Of a stretch of DNA of 64,000 nt, positions 35,982 through 45,364 are shown piece by piece. The translations under genes were made by a program, and so were the position numbers. The notes beneath the pieces were generated by a model. It was not told the DNA's origin. It was given only the letters and a program-made list of their open reading frames with translations, and searched no databases. Source of the DNA: Clostridia bacterium (GTDB lineage Bacteria; Bacillota; Clostridia; Christensenellales; SZUA-584); assembly GCA_003249555.1 (NCBI GenBank), contig QKIQ01000095.1:1-64000 (forward strand), read 5' to 3'. The stretch's first letter is position 1. Every line of letters starts with the position of its first letter.

Positions 35982-37493
35982 ATGAGCGAACTAAATGGGT
36001 TTGACTTACTGGCTCAAAAGAGACAAGCTGCTGCCATGGGTGGCGGTAAGGAGCAGACGGACGCCCAACACGCGAAGACTAAGATGACTGCTCGAGAGCG
36101 CATCGAAAAGCTGCTGGATGCTCAAAGCTTTGTTGAGACGTACGCATTTGCTCAGCACTCGAACGCCATGGACGGCCTTAAAGAGGTCAGCGCACCGGGC
36201 GAGGGTGTTGTGACAGGTTACGGTACGATCAATGGTCGTGGTGTCTATGTCTTCTCGCAGGATTATACGATTCTGGGCGGAGCGATGGGAACCATGCAAG
36301 CTCGCAAGATCTGCAAGCTTTTGGAGCTGGCAGGCAAAACGGGACTTCCCGTTGTGGCGCTTCTCGATTCAATGGGGGCAAGAATCGGCGAAGGAGCGGG
36401 TGCATTAGAAGGCTTCGGCGGTATTTTTTGCAAAATGGCTGAGCTTTCCGGCGTTGTACCGATTATCACGATGGTTTGCGGACAGTGCGCCGGTACCGCT
36501 GCGTTTTTTGCTCCATTAAGCGACTTTGTATTTGTGACAGAAGGTATCAGTGGCATTTTTACCACTGCGCCGGGTGCTTTCAATGAGATGGGCAAAGCGT
36601 CAGACGCGGATGCGCTGGGTGGTGCGGCAGTACACACCGAGAAAACAGGACTTGCTCACTTCAAGTGCGCAAGCGAAGACGACACTTTCTTTTATGTAAA
36701 GCAGCTGTTCTCTTATCTTCCCGATAATAATATTGTGGATGCTCCGATGGAAGATTGCGCGGATGATTTAAATCGTCTTATTCAAAATTACGAAGATGCA
36801 TACGATGTAAGAGAGATGATCGGCTCTGTGATGGATAACAGCATCTTTTTTGAATGCCAGGCTGCTTTTGCGCCGGCGATGCTGACTGGTTTTGCACGTA
36901 TCAACGGACGCAGCGTTGGCGTGGTTGCCAATGCGCCAGGAACGGAGATTGACGCTAGAAGCGCTGAAAAAGCAGCGGGCTTTGCGAGCTTCTGTGATGC
37001 TTTTGGGCTTCCGATTGTGACGTTTGTAGATACTCCGGGATTTGTAAAGGATAAGGCTCAGGAACAATGCTGCCTGATTCCGTCCGGTGCTAAGCTGATG
37101 CGCGCTTATGCGGAAGCCACTGTGCCTATGCTGACTGTCATCACAGGAAAAGCGATTGGTTCGGGTTATGTGGCAATGGGTCCAAAAGCAATGGGCGCGG
37201 ATATGGTTTTTGCTTGGCCGAATGCTGAAATTTCTTGTTTGTCCGCCGATGCGGCGGCAGTCATCATGATGCAGGATTCTTATCTAAATTCTGATAAGCC
37301 GATTGAAGCGAGAAAAGCGGCTGCAGACACATATGCAAAAACTTTTGGTTCTCCTTGGGAAGCCGCAAAAATGGGTTATGTTGATGAAGTGATCTATCCT
37401 TCCGAAACACGCCAGCGTCTGGTGGGAGCTTTGGAGCTTGCTGTGGGCAAGCGCGAGAGCAAGCTGCCCAAGAAGCACGGCACTAGGCTGTAA
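35982..37493 (+). CDS. mmdA: Methylmalonyl-CoA/propionyl-CoA carboxyltransferase subunit (MmdA / 12S-like)
   Basis: A 503-residue carboxyltransferase of the acyl-CoA type, with two crotonase-like halves. MTARERIEKLLD, GEGAGALEGFGGIF, and the oxyanion-hole regions CGQCAGTAAFFAPLSDF and GKAIGSGYVAMGPKAMGADM fit MmdA and the 12S subunit of transcarboxylase. It would transfer the carboxyl group of methylmalonyl-CoA to biotin. It heads an operon with gamma, biotin carrier, beta and a pyruvate/oxaloacetate-type carboxyltransferase. AATGGAGG precedes the ATG. Confidence 0.93.
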   Translation: MSELNGFDLLAQKRQAAAMGGGKEQTDAQHAKTKMTARERIEKLLDAQSFVETYAFAQHSNAMDGLKEVSAPGEGVVTGYGTINGRGVYVFSQDYTILGGAMGTMQARKICKLLELAGKTGLPVVALLDSMGARIGEGAGALEGFGGIFCKMAELSGVVPIITMVCGQCAGTAAFFAPLSDFVFVTEGISGIFTTAPGAFNEMGKASDADALGGAAVHTEKTGLAHFKCASEDDTFFYVKQLFSYLPDNNIVDAPMEDCADDLNRLIQNYEDAYDVREMIGSVMDNSIFFECQAAFAPAMLTGFARINGRSVGVVANAPGTEIDARSAEKAAGFASFCDAFGLPIVTFVDTPGFVKDKAQEQCCLIPSGAKLMRAYAEATVPMLTVITGKAIGSGYVAMGPKAMGADMVFAWPNAEISCLSADAAAVIMMQDSYLNSDKPIEARKAAADTYAKTFGSPWEAAKMGYVDEVIYPSETRQRLVGALELAVGKRESKLPKKHGTRL

Positions 37494-37511
37494 AGAAGGG
37501 GGATATTGATT

Positions 37512-37970
37512 ATGTTGGAACATATAATCAGGCTGTCTGATGCTGCTTCTGTGGCTGCGGCAGCTGCAGAAAATACAGGAACAGCTTTGGATAAACTCAG
37601 CCTAGGCGGAAGTGTGGCCGTCATGGGTCTGGCGATTGTGTTCTTAGGGCTTATCTCGCTTATTGTGATTACTGTGGTTTACCCGAAAATCACAAAAGCA
37701 CTGCTTGCCAAGTCGGGTAAGGCAAAGACAAAAAGAGCTGACAGCGCTAAGCCGGAAAAACCTGTTGTTGCAGAAAAGAAAACGGCGTCTGTCGCGGCAG
37801 TCGCACCCGCTGAAGACGATGTGCTGATTGCGGTTATCACAGCGGCTATTGCGGCAAGCCTTGGAACGTCTGCAAACGGACTCGTAATAAAATCAATAGA
37901 GCGTACCGGCCAGAATGTGCCTGCATGGGGTGCAAGAGGCCGTATCGAACAAGTTTATAACAGATTCTAA
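37512..37970 (+). CDS. Sodium-pumping decarboxylase gamma subunit (OadG family)
   Basis: A 152-residue membrane protein. One helix (SVAVMGLAIVFLGLISLIVITVV, in two pieces) is followed by a charged Ala/Lys/Pro-rich stretch and a conserved C-terminal part (AVITAAIAASLGTS, ending WGARGRIEQVYNRF). In oxaloacetate and methylmalonyl-CoA decarboxylases this subunit holds the complex together and binds zinc. The ATG at 37512 has AAGGGGG upstream. Confidence 0.88.
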   Translation: MLEHIIRLSDAASVAAAAAENTGTALDKLSLGGSVAVMGLAIVFLGLISLIVITVVYPKITKALLAKSGKAKTKRADSAKPEKPVVAEKKTASVAAVAPAEDDVLIAVITAAIAASLGTSANGLVIKSIERTGQNVPAWGARGRIEQVYNRF

Positions 37971-37996
37971 CAATTTGATTGGGAGGCTAATGAATT

Positions 37997-38374
37997 ATGC
38001 GTAAATTTAAGATCAACGTCAATGGTACAAGCTACAACGTGGAAGTGGAAGAACTGGGCGGTTTCTCGGCGCCTGTGGCAGCGGTGCCTGTGGCAGCGGC
38101 TCCTTCGCCTGCGCCGGCAGCAGCTCCTGCAGCCCCTGTGGCAGCAGCGCCTGTTGCGGACGGCACGCAGGTGAACGCACCGATGCCGGGTAATATCCTT
38201 GATGTCAAGGTCAGCGTGGGCGACACGGTTGCCGAAGGTGATGTGCTCATGATCCTTGAAGCCATGAAGATGGAGAATGAAATTCTGGCGCCTGCCGCTG
38301 GCAAGGTGGCCTCGGTGCAGGTTGCCAAGGGCGCAAGTGTGAACTCCGGTGATGTGCTGGTTGTTTTAGCGTAG
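37997..38374 (+). CDS. mmdC: Biotin carrier protein (1.3S / MmdC-like)
   Basis: A 125-residue protein: an N-terminal strand region (RKFKINVNGTSYNVEVEEL), an Ala/Pro-rich flexible linker (about 28-55), and a biotinyl domain with the lysine to be biotinylated in EAMKMEN. It carries carboxybiotin between the carboxyltransferases and the membrane beta subunit. Linker and length match free carrier subunits. GGGAGG lies upstream. Confidence 0.95.
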   Translation: MRKFKINVNGTSYNVEVEELGGFSAPVAAVPVAAAPSPAPAAAPAAPVAAAPVADGTQVNAPMPGNILDVKVSVGDTVAEGDVLMILEAMKMENEILAPAAGKVASVQVAKGASVNSGDVLVVLA

Positions 38375-38401
38375 CATATCTAATGATAAGGAGGTCAACA
38401 C

Positions 38402-39619
38402 ATGCAGGATTTTAATCTTGGTCAATCCCTACTTGACTTTGTCAATTCAATGGGATTTGCCACAATAACGTGGCAGCAGATCGTCATGCTGCTGATCGGG
38501 TGCATACTGCTGTATCTGGCCATCGTAAAGAAATACGAGCCTTTGCTGCTTGTACCCATTGCATTCGGTATGATACTCGCGAATCTGCCGGGCGCAGGTA
38601 TGATGGATCATCCATATGAAGTGCTCAATCTCGTTCCCGCTGCCGATGCGGCAGAGCAGGGAACGAATTATGTGGTCACTCATGCGGATGCCTACACGAA
38701 CGGCGGTTTGCTTTACTACTTATATCAGGGCGTGAAGCTCGGCATTTATCCCCCGCTTATTTTCTTGGGCGTCGGCGCAATGACAGACTTTGCACCGCTG
38801 ATTGCGAACCCGAAGAGCTTGCTCTTGGGCGCGGCGGCACAGCTTGGTATTTTTGTGGCGTTTATCGGCGCTTTGCTTTTGGGCTTTTCGACAGATGAGG
38901 CGGCATCCATTGGTATCATCGGCGGCGCTGATGGCCCGACAGCTATCTTCTTGACATCAAAGCTGGCACCGTGGCTTCTTGGGCCGATTGCCGTGGCAGC
39001 GTATTCGTATATGGCGCTTGTCCCTGTGATTCAGCCGCCTATTATGAAGGCGTTTACAACAAAGGAAGAACGCCGCATTGAGATGAAACAGCTTCGTGCA
39101 GTCAGTAAGACGGAAAAGATCATTTTTCCGATCGTCGTCACGATATTTATTTCGCTGTTGCTGCCCGCTGCTGCGCCGCTTATCGGTATGCTCATGCTGG
39201 GCAACTTGTTCAGAGAGAGTCTGGTGACAGACAGATTGAATAAAACAGCTCAGAACGAACTAATCAACATTGTGACTATATTCTTAGGTGTGACTGTGGG
39301 CGCCACAGCGAATGGTGAAACGTTCCTGTCACTTCAAACGCTGGGAATTATCGTGATGGGGCTGTTCGCATTTGCTTTCGGGACAACCGGTGGTGTGCTG
39401 CTCGGCAAACTCATGTGCAAGCTTTCGGGCGGAAAGATCAATCCGCTGATTGGCAGCGCTGGTGTGTCTGCTGTGCCGATGGCGGCGAGAGTGTCTCAGA
39501 AAGTCGGTCAGGAAGCAAACCCAAAGAATTTCTTGCTGATGCATGCTATGGGCCCGAATGTGGCCGGTGTGATTGGCAGTGCCGTGGCGGCGGGCGTACT
39601 GCTCTCGCTGTTCGGTTGA
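38402..39619 (+). CDS. Sodium-pumping decarboxylase beta subunit
   Basis: A 405-residue integral membrane protein with about ten helices. GIIGGADGPTAIFL contains the Asp essential for decarboxylation-driven sodium transport, and GVTVGATANGETFLS and HAMGPNVAGVIGSAVAAG belong to conserved sodium-binding regions of OadB/MmdB. It decarboxylates carboxybiotin and pumps sodium outward, so it conserves the free energy of decarboxylation. AAGGAGG precedes the ATG. Confidence 0.95.
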   Translation: MQDFNLGQSLLDFVNSMGFATITWQQIVMLLIGCILLYLAIVKKYEPLLLVPIAFGMILANLPGAGMMDHPYEVLNLVPAADAAEQGTNYVVTHADAYTNGGLLYYLYQGVKLGIYPPLIFLGVGAMTDFAPLIANPKSLLLGAAAQLGIFVAFIGALLLGFSTDEAASIGIIGGADGPTAIFLTSKLAPWLLGPIAVAAYSYMALVPVIQPPIMKAFTTKEERRIEMKQLRAVSKTEKIIFPIVVTIFISLLLPAAAPLIGMLMLGNLFRESLVTDRLNKTAQNELINIVTIFLGVTVGATANGETFLSLQTLGIIVMGLFAFAFGTTGGVLLGKLMCKLSGGKINPLIGSAGVSAVPMAARVSQKVGQEANPKNFLLMHAMGPNVAGVIGSAVAAGVLLSLFG

Positions 39620-39647
39620 TAAAAACGAGAATAGGAGGCTTATATAG

Positions 39648-41045
39648 ATGGGTAAAGTTCATATTACAGATACAATACTAAGAGATGCGCATCAGTCACA
39701 AGCGGCCACACGTATGAAAACGGCCGAAATGCTGCCGGCGACAAAGATGCTCAACGAAGCCGGTTACTGGTCTTTAGAAATGTGGGGTGGGGCAACGTTT
39801 GACTCCTGTCTGCGGTTTCTTAATGAGGATCCGTGGGAGAGACTGCGCACATTAAAAAAGGCGATGCCGGATACAAAAATGCAAATGCTGCTTCGTGGTC
39901 AGAATATACTTGGCTATCGTCATTACTCGGATGACGTGGTGGATATGTTCGTTCAAAAAGCCATTGAAAACGGTATCGATGTTATTAGAATATTTGACGC
40001 GCTGAACGACACAAGAAATATGAAGCGTGCCATGGAAGCCACAAAGAAATTTGGCGGTCACTGTGAAGCTGCCATTTCATACACCACAAGTCCGGTTCAT
40101 ACGCGCGAATACTTTGTCAAGCTGGCAAAAGAGCTTGAAACGATGGGAGCGGATACAATCTGCATCAAAGATATGGCGAACCTACTGCTTCCATACGAAG
40201 CTTATGAACTTGTTAAAGAGCTCAAAAAAGCCGTCAAGGCGCCGATTCATGTGCATACGCATAACTCAACCGGTACCGGCGATATGGTTTATTTGAAAGC
40301 CATCGAAGCGGGTGCGGATATCGTTGATTGCGCTCTTTCGCCCTTGGCAAACGGTACGGCTCAGCCCTGTACGGAGGCTCTTGTTGCGACGCTTCAGGGA
40401 ACGCAGTATGACACAGGAATTGATATTAAGCTCTTAAGCAAAATTGCTGAGCATTTTAAAGGTGTTGCGGCAAGGCTAAAGGCAGATGGTATATTGAAAC
40501 CGGGCGTACTGGGTGTTGATGTGAATACACTGCTTTATCAAGTTCCGGGCGGTATGTTCAGCAACCTTTTAGATCAGCTGGAAAAAGCAGGAAAGCTAGA
40601 TAAGCTGGATGAGGTGCTAAAAGAAGTGCCGCGCGTCAGAGAAGAGTTCGGTTATCCGCCGCTTGTCACGCCCACAAGTCAGATTGTCGGCACACAAGCA
40701 GTGTTCAACGTGATTGCAGGTGAACGCTACAAGATGGTCACGAAAGAGAGCAAGGCGTTGCTCCGCGGTGAGTATGGCCAATTGCCGGCCGAAGTGGATC
40801 CGGATGTGCGCAAGAAGTGTATCGGCGATGATGAAGTGATTTCACACAGACCCGCTGATGATCTCGCGCCCGAACTTGATAAACTCAGAGAAGAAGTGAA
40901 GCCGTGGATGGAACAGGAAGAAGATGTATTATCTTACGCACTGTTCCCGCAGGTGGCTCAGAAGTTCTTTGAGTTCCGTCAGGCTCAAAAATACGGTGTG
41001 GATTCATCTGTGCTGGATAAAGATAACATGATTCATCCTGCATAA
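39648..41045 (+). CDS. Oxaloacetate/pyruvate-type carboxyltransferase without biotin domain (OadA / 5S-like)
   Basis: A 465-residue TIM-barrel carboxyltransferase. ITDTILRDAHQSQAATRM, MWGGATFDSCLRFL, and the metal ligands in HVHTHNSTGTGDM identify the OadA/PycB/5S family. It also has the conserved PYC-OADA domain but ends at DNMIHPA, before the Ala/Pro linker and EAMKM biotin domain found in full OadA (about 590 residues). It must use the separate biotin carrier encoded upstream. Together with the MmdA-like subunit this makes a transcarboxylase-like set (12S, 1.3S, 5S) joined to a sodium pump. Confidence 0.92.
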   Translation: MGKVHITDTILRDAHQSQAATRMKTAEMLPATKMLNEAGYWSLEMWGGATFDSCLRFLNEDPWERLRTLKKAMPDTKMQMLLRGQNILGYRHYSDDVVDMFVQKAIENGIDVIRIFDALNDTRNMKRAMEATKKFGGHCEAAISYTTSPVHTREYFVKLAKELETMGADTICIKDMANLLLPYEAYELVKELKKAVKAPIHVHTHNSTGTGDMVYLKAIEAGADIVDCALSPLANGTAQPCTEALVATLQGTQYDTGIDIKLLSKIAEHFKGVAARLKADGILKPGVLGVDVNTLLYQVPGGMFSNLLDQLEKAGKLDKLDEVLKEVPRVREEFGYPPLVTPTSQIVGTQAVFNVIAGERYKMVTKESKALLRGEYGQLPAEVDPDVRKKCIGDDEVISHRPADDLAPELDKLREEVKPWMEQEEDVLSYALFPQVAQKFFEFRQAQKYGVDSSVLDKDNMIHPA

Positions 41046-41077
41046 TGAGAAACGCAGATCCATTGTTTTTTGTGTAG

Positions 41078-42187
<1,110 letters not shown>

Positions 42188-42201
42188 GCAGTTCTCACAG
42201 A

Positions 42202-42237
42202 GGCCGGATGTCCTTAGCGAATATCCGGTCTTTTTTT
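42202..42237 (+). terminator. Terminator after gap
   Basis: GGCCGGATGT and ATATCCGGTC form a 10-bp stem (with G-U pairs) and are followed by TTTTTTT. Confidence 0.9.
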
Positions 42238-42326
42238 ATACTATTTTTCCAACGACCGTGAGTATTCTCAGCTGATTTATATGATATACTTGATAAATAA
42301 AGGAAAGCGGTAAAAGGAAGGATCCG

Positions 42327-43832
42327 ATGCAAAAAGAATTTGAGGATAAGCTAAAGGCTTTTAAAGCATACATGCAGGATATCGAGTATCTAAGCAGCGC
42401 CCTAAGCGCGTTGTACTGGGATGCACGAGTCTGCAGCCCAAAAAATGGGTTGCACTTTCGGGGAGAAGTTCTGGGATTTCTGTCATCGGAAATGTATAAG
42501 CGACAAACCTCTTCGAAAATGGAAAGCTTTATCGACTATTTTCAAAGCTTAAAAGAGGCGGATGAAATCACCAAAGCGATGACCGACCGAGCAAGAAGAG
42601 AGTATGAACGCTCCATGCTGATACCAAAAGAGCGATACAGGGCGTATGTTGTCGCTGTCTCGGATTCGGAAGCGGCATGGGAGCTGGCCAAGGACGAAGC
42701 CAATTATTCTTTGTTTAGGCCGCACCTTGCAAAACTGTTGGCTTTCAACCGCGAGTTCATCGAGTATTGGGGTTATGAAGACAGCAAATATGATAAGCTG
42801 CTGGATTATTACGAGCCGGGTATGACGGTTGAAAAGCTGGATACCCTTTTTACTGAGCTAAAAAAGGCTGTTATCACGCTGCTTGATAGAATTAAATCCA
42901 GCCCTAAAAAGATCGACAATACTTTTTTGCGCAATGATTATCCGATCGATGTGCAGCGCAGACTATGTGACTGCGTACTGAAAAGGATGGGTTATGACCT
43001 TGATGCAGGACGTGTTGATGTGAGTGTTCATCCGTTTACAGTGACACTTGGTAACAACGACGTACGAATCACAACTCATTACTATAGCAAGGAATTTCAA
43101 AGCGCGCTGTTCAGTTGCATACACGAAGGCGGCCATGCGATCTACGAGCAGAACATATCTGAAAAGCTGACAGGCACGATGCTTAAAACAGGCGCTTCAA
43201 TGGGCATACACGAATCACAGTCACGTCTGTATGAGAATATTTTAGGCCGCAGCCGCGCGTTTTGGACGTCCTTTTATCCGGAGACGCAAGAGGTATTCCC
43301 GCAATTCAAAGACGTCTCGCTGGACGACTTCTACAGGGGCATAAACGCTGTGCAGCCGTCGCTGATTCGCATTGAGGCGGATGAATTGACGTATAGTCTG
43401 CATATCATCATTCGATACGAGCTTGAGAAAGCGATTTTTGACGGCGGTGTGAGCGCTGAGGAGCTGCCTGCGCTGTGGAATGAGAAGTACAGGGAGTATC
43501 TTGGCATAGAGCCGCAAAACGACGCTGAGGGGATACTGCAGGACATGCACTGGTCGAGTGGCAACTTCGGTTATTTTCCAAGCTATGCGCTCGGTAATCT
43601 GTATGGCGCGCAATTTTTCCACACGCTGAAAAAGGATATGCCGGATATCGCTCAGCGAATTGTCAAAGGCGATTTTTCGTCGCTTAACGATTGGCTCAAA
43701 TCACACATCCATCAGCACGGCGCTGTTTACCTGCCGGAGGAGCTTGTCAAGAAAGTGACGGGGGAGGAGCTGACCGTTAAATACTTTATCGATTATTTGA
43801 ACAATAAATACAGTGATATATATGGGTTTTGA
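42327..43832 (+). CDS. M32-family metallocarboxypeptidase
   Basis: A 501-residue cytoplasmic zinc carboxypeptidase (carboxypeptidase Taq family). The zinc motif is HEGGHAIYEQ, with the third ligand in GIHESQSRLYENILGRS. VHPFTVTLGNNDVRITTHY and the C-terminal GNFGYFPSYALGNLYGAQ are family markers. Length matches the family (about 500). It removes C-terminal residues from peptides. Confidence 0.95.
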   Translation: MQKEFEDKLKAFKAYMQDIEYLSSALSALYWDARVCSPKNGLHFRGEVLGFLSSEMYKRQTSSKMESFIDYFQSLKEADEITKAMTDRARREYERSMLIPKERYRAYVVAVSDSEAAWELAKDEANYSLFRPHLAKLLAFNREFIEYWGYEDSKYDKLLDYYEPGMTVEKLDTLFTELKKAVITLLDRIKSSPKKIDNTFLRNDYPIDVQRRLCDCVLKRMGYDLDAGRVDVSVHPFTVTLGNNDVRITTHYYSKEFQSALFSCIHEGGHAIYEQNISEKLTGTMLKTGASMGIHESQSRLYENILGRSRAFWTSFYPETQEVFPQFKDVSLDDFYRGINAVQPSLIRIEADELTYSLHIIIRYELEKAIFDGGVSAEELPALWNEKYREYLGIEPQNDAEGILQDMHWSSGNFGYFPSYALGNLYGAQFFHTLKKDMPDIAQRIVKGDFSSLNDWLKSHIHQHGAVYLPEELVKKVTGEELTVKYFIDYLNNKYSDIYGF

Positions 43833-43961
43833 TGTTTTTCTTTTGTTAAACAACGGAGCTAGTTTGATATTTTTATTCAATGCAGGTATGGTATGAATGC
43901 TGGAACTTTTTAAATATCACTTTAGTCTTATAATATATTGAGTTTAGAAAGGAAAAGACAA

Positions 43962-44350
43962 ATGAGAAAAACAACTATATGCATTGTATGTATATTCTTT
44001 TATTACCTGATAATGGCGGGCTGTAACAAAACTATTTCTGATCTTGGCCGTGATGATGTTTCAAAGACTATCGTATCAAATTCGTGTGAATAAAATAGCG
44101 AATATGAAAAAGATGTATTTCCGCAACCTGCCGATATGGTTACATCGAGCGATGAAACAACCGCACCCTATATTCTCTCTATATGGGATGAGACATGGAC
44201 GAAAAGTGGTTGGCTTTCTGCTGATGGTATGCCAATATAGACATAACTGTTGTGGAGCGAGGAATATATATCAAATCCGAGGATAAATACGAATCTCATG
44301 GTTATGATTGTGCATTTAAGCTGGTAATCGAAACTGAACTAGAGAACTAG
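43962..44350 (+). pseudogene. Decayed lipoprotein gene
   Basis: An ATG after GAAAGG opens a lipoprotein signal peptide (MRKTTICIVCIFFYYLIMAGC). The frame is interrupted by TAA at 44091 but continues sensibly in the same frame (SEYEKDVFPQPADM, then YILSIWDETWTKSGWL) to TAG at 44238, and then resumes in another frame (DITVVERGIYIKSEDKY...KLVIETELEN) to 44350. One stop and one frameshift thus break an ORF of about 129 codons. Sequencing error is possible. A TATAAT lies at about 43930. No family recognised. Confidence 0.6.
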
Positions 44351-44395
44351 TAACAATTTAACCGCTCATTTCATTTAAGGCCATAAAAACGTATC

Positions 44396-44420
44396 AAAAA
44401 AGCCCGCGATTGCGGGCTTT
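44396..44420 (-). terminator. Terminator of the tRNA cluster
   Basis: On the minus strand GCCCGC-AATC-GCGGGC is followed by TTTTTT, just after tRNA-Leu. Confidence 0.9.
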
Positions 44421-44425
44421 TGATC

Positions 44426-44512
44426 TGGTGCGAGAAACAGGACTTGAACCTGCACGGGTGTGACCCCACTAGAACCTGAATCTAGCGCGTCTGCCAGTTC
44501 CGCCATTCTCGC
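44426..44512 (-). tRNA. tRNA-Leu (anticodon CAG)
   Basis: An 87-nt type II tRNA with long variable arm. Acceptor GCGAGAA pairs with TTCTCGC, the anticodon loop reads TTCAGGT, and the CCA end is encoded. Last gene of the cluster. Confidence 0.95.
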
Positions 44513-44527
44513 AAACTGACAATTTAA

Positions 44528-44612
<85 letters not shown>

Positions 44613-44615
44613 AGG

Positions 44616-44691
44616 TGGAGCTGATGATGGGACTCGAACCCGCAACCTGCTGATTACAAATCAGCTGCTCTACCGATTGAGCTACATCAGC
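44616..44691 (-). tRNA. tRNA-Thr (anticodon TGT)
   Basis: A 76-nt tRNA with acceptor GCTGATG, anticodon loop TTTGTAA, TTCGAGT T-loop and encoded CCA. Confidence 0.95.
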
Positions 44692-44696
44692 GAAAG

Positions 44697-44772
44697 TGGT
44701 GCCTCAGGACAGAATCGAACTGTCGACACAGGGATTTTCAGTCCCTTGCTCTACCGACTGAGCTACCGAGGC
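44697..44772 (-). tRNA. tRNA-Phe (anticodon GAA)
   Basis: A 76-nt tRNA with acceptor GCCTCGG, anticodon loop CTGAAAA and encoded CCA. It is the tRNA sensed by the pheST T-box, whose UGGU matches its ACCA end. Confidence 0.95.
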
Positions 44773-44781
44773 AAGTATGGA

Positions 44782-44858
44782 TGGCGACCCGGAAGGGACT
44801 CGAACCCTCGACCTCTAGCGTGACAGGCTAGCGTTCTAACCAACTGAACTACCGGGCC
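44782..44858 (-). tRNA. tRNA-Asp (anticodon GTC)
   Basis: A 77-nt tRNA with acceptor GGCCCGG/CCGGGTC, anticodon loop CTGTCAC, discriminator G and encoded CCA. Confidence 0.95.
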
Positions 44859-44867
44859 ATATTTTTT

Positions 44868-44944
44868 TGGTGGGGCCTCAGGGACTCGAACCCCGGACCG
44901 ATCGGTTATGAGCCGACTGCTCTAACCAACTGAGCTAAGGCCCC
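44868..44944 (-). tRNA. tRNA-Met (anticodon CAT)
   Basis: A 77-nt tRNA with acceptor GGGGCCT/AGGCCCC, anticodon loop CTCATAA and encoded CCA. The acceptor starts with a full G-C pair, so it is not initiator tRNA. Elongator Met is the default reading, but a lysidine-modified Ile2 tRNA would have the same anticodon. Confidence 0.85.
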
Positions 44945-44963
44945 AAAACCTTAAAGCTTAGAA

Positions 44964-45038
44964 TGGTGACCCCTAGGAGACTCGAACTCCTGTTACCGCC
45001 GTGAAAGGGCGGTGTCTTAACCGCTTGACCAAGGGGCC
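44964..45038 (-). tRNA. tRNA-Glu (anticodon TTC)
   Basis: A 75-nt tRNA with acceptor GGCCCCT, anticodon loop CTTTCAC and encoded CCA. Confidence 0.95.
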
Positions 45039-45065
45039 ATATTGTCTAAGATCACGAGAGATACC

Positions 45066-45142
45066 TGGTCGGGGTGGAGGGACTTGAACCCCCGGCCCCA
45101 TGCTCCCAAAGCACGTGCGCTACCAAACTGCGCTACACCCCG
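45066..45142 (-). tRNA. tRNA-Pro (anticodon TGG)
   Basis: A 77-nt tRNA with acceptor CGGGGTG/CACCCCG, anticodon loop TTTGGGA and encoded CCA. First gene of the cluster. Confidence 0.95.
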
Positions 45143-45164
45143 TGTGTTTTTCGCGACGAAGTAT

Positions 45165-45193
45165 AATATACAGTATTCTCAAACTAATGTCAA
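45165..45193 (-). promoter_or_regulatory. Promoter of the tRNA cluster
   Basis: On the minus strand TTGACA and TATATT with a 17-base spacer, about 22 bases upstream of tRNA-Pro. It is the only promoter I see for the eight genes. Confidence 0.8.
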
Positions 45194-45291
45194 CTGCTTT
45201 TCGGCATTATTTTTGCTTAGTTTAGGAGCAGGCAAATTCGTGACGAATAAGGCAAAAAACGGCTTTTCACTATCAAATCATAAGCCATAAG

Positions 45292-45320
45292 TTGATAAAT
45301 TTCCGTTGAATGATTATAAT
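45292..45320 (+). promoter_or_regulatory. Promoter of miaB
   Basis: TTGATA and TATAAT with a 17-base spacer, 44 bases upstream of the chosen start. Confidence 0.75.
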
Positions 45321-45364
45321 ACTTTTACTTGCATTTATATAAACATGAAAGGTTACCGATATTC

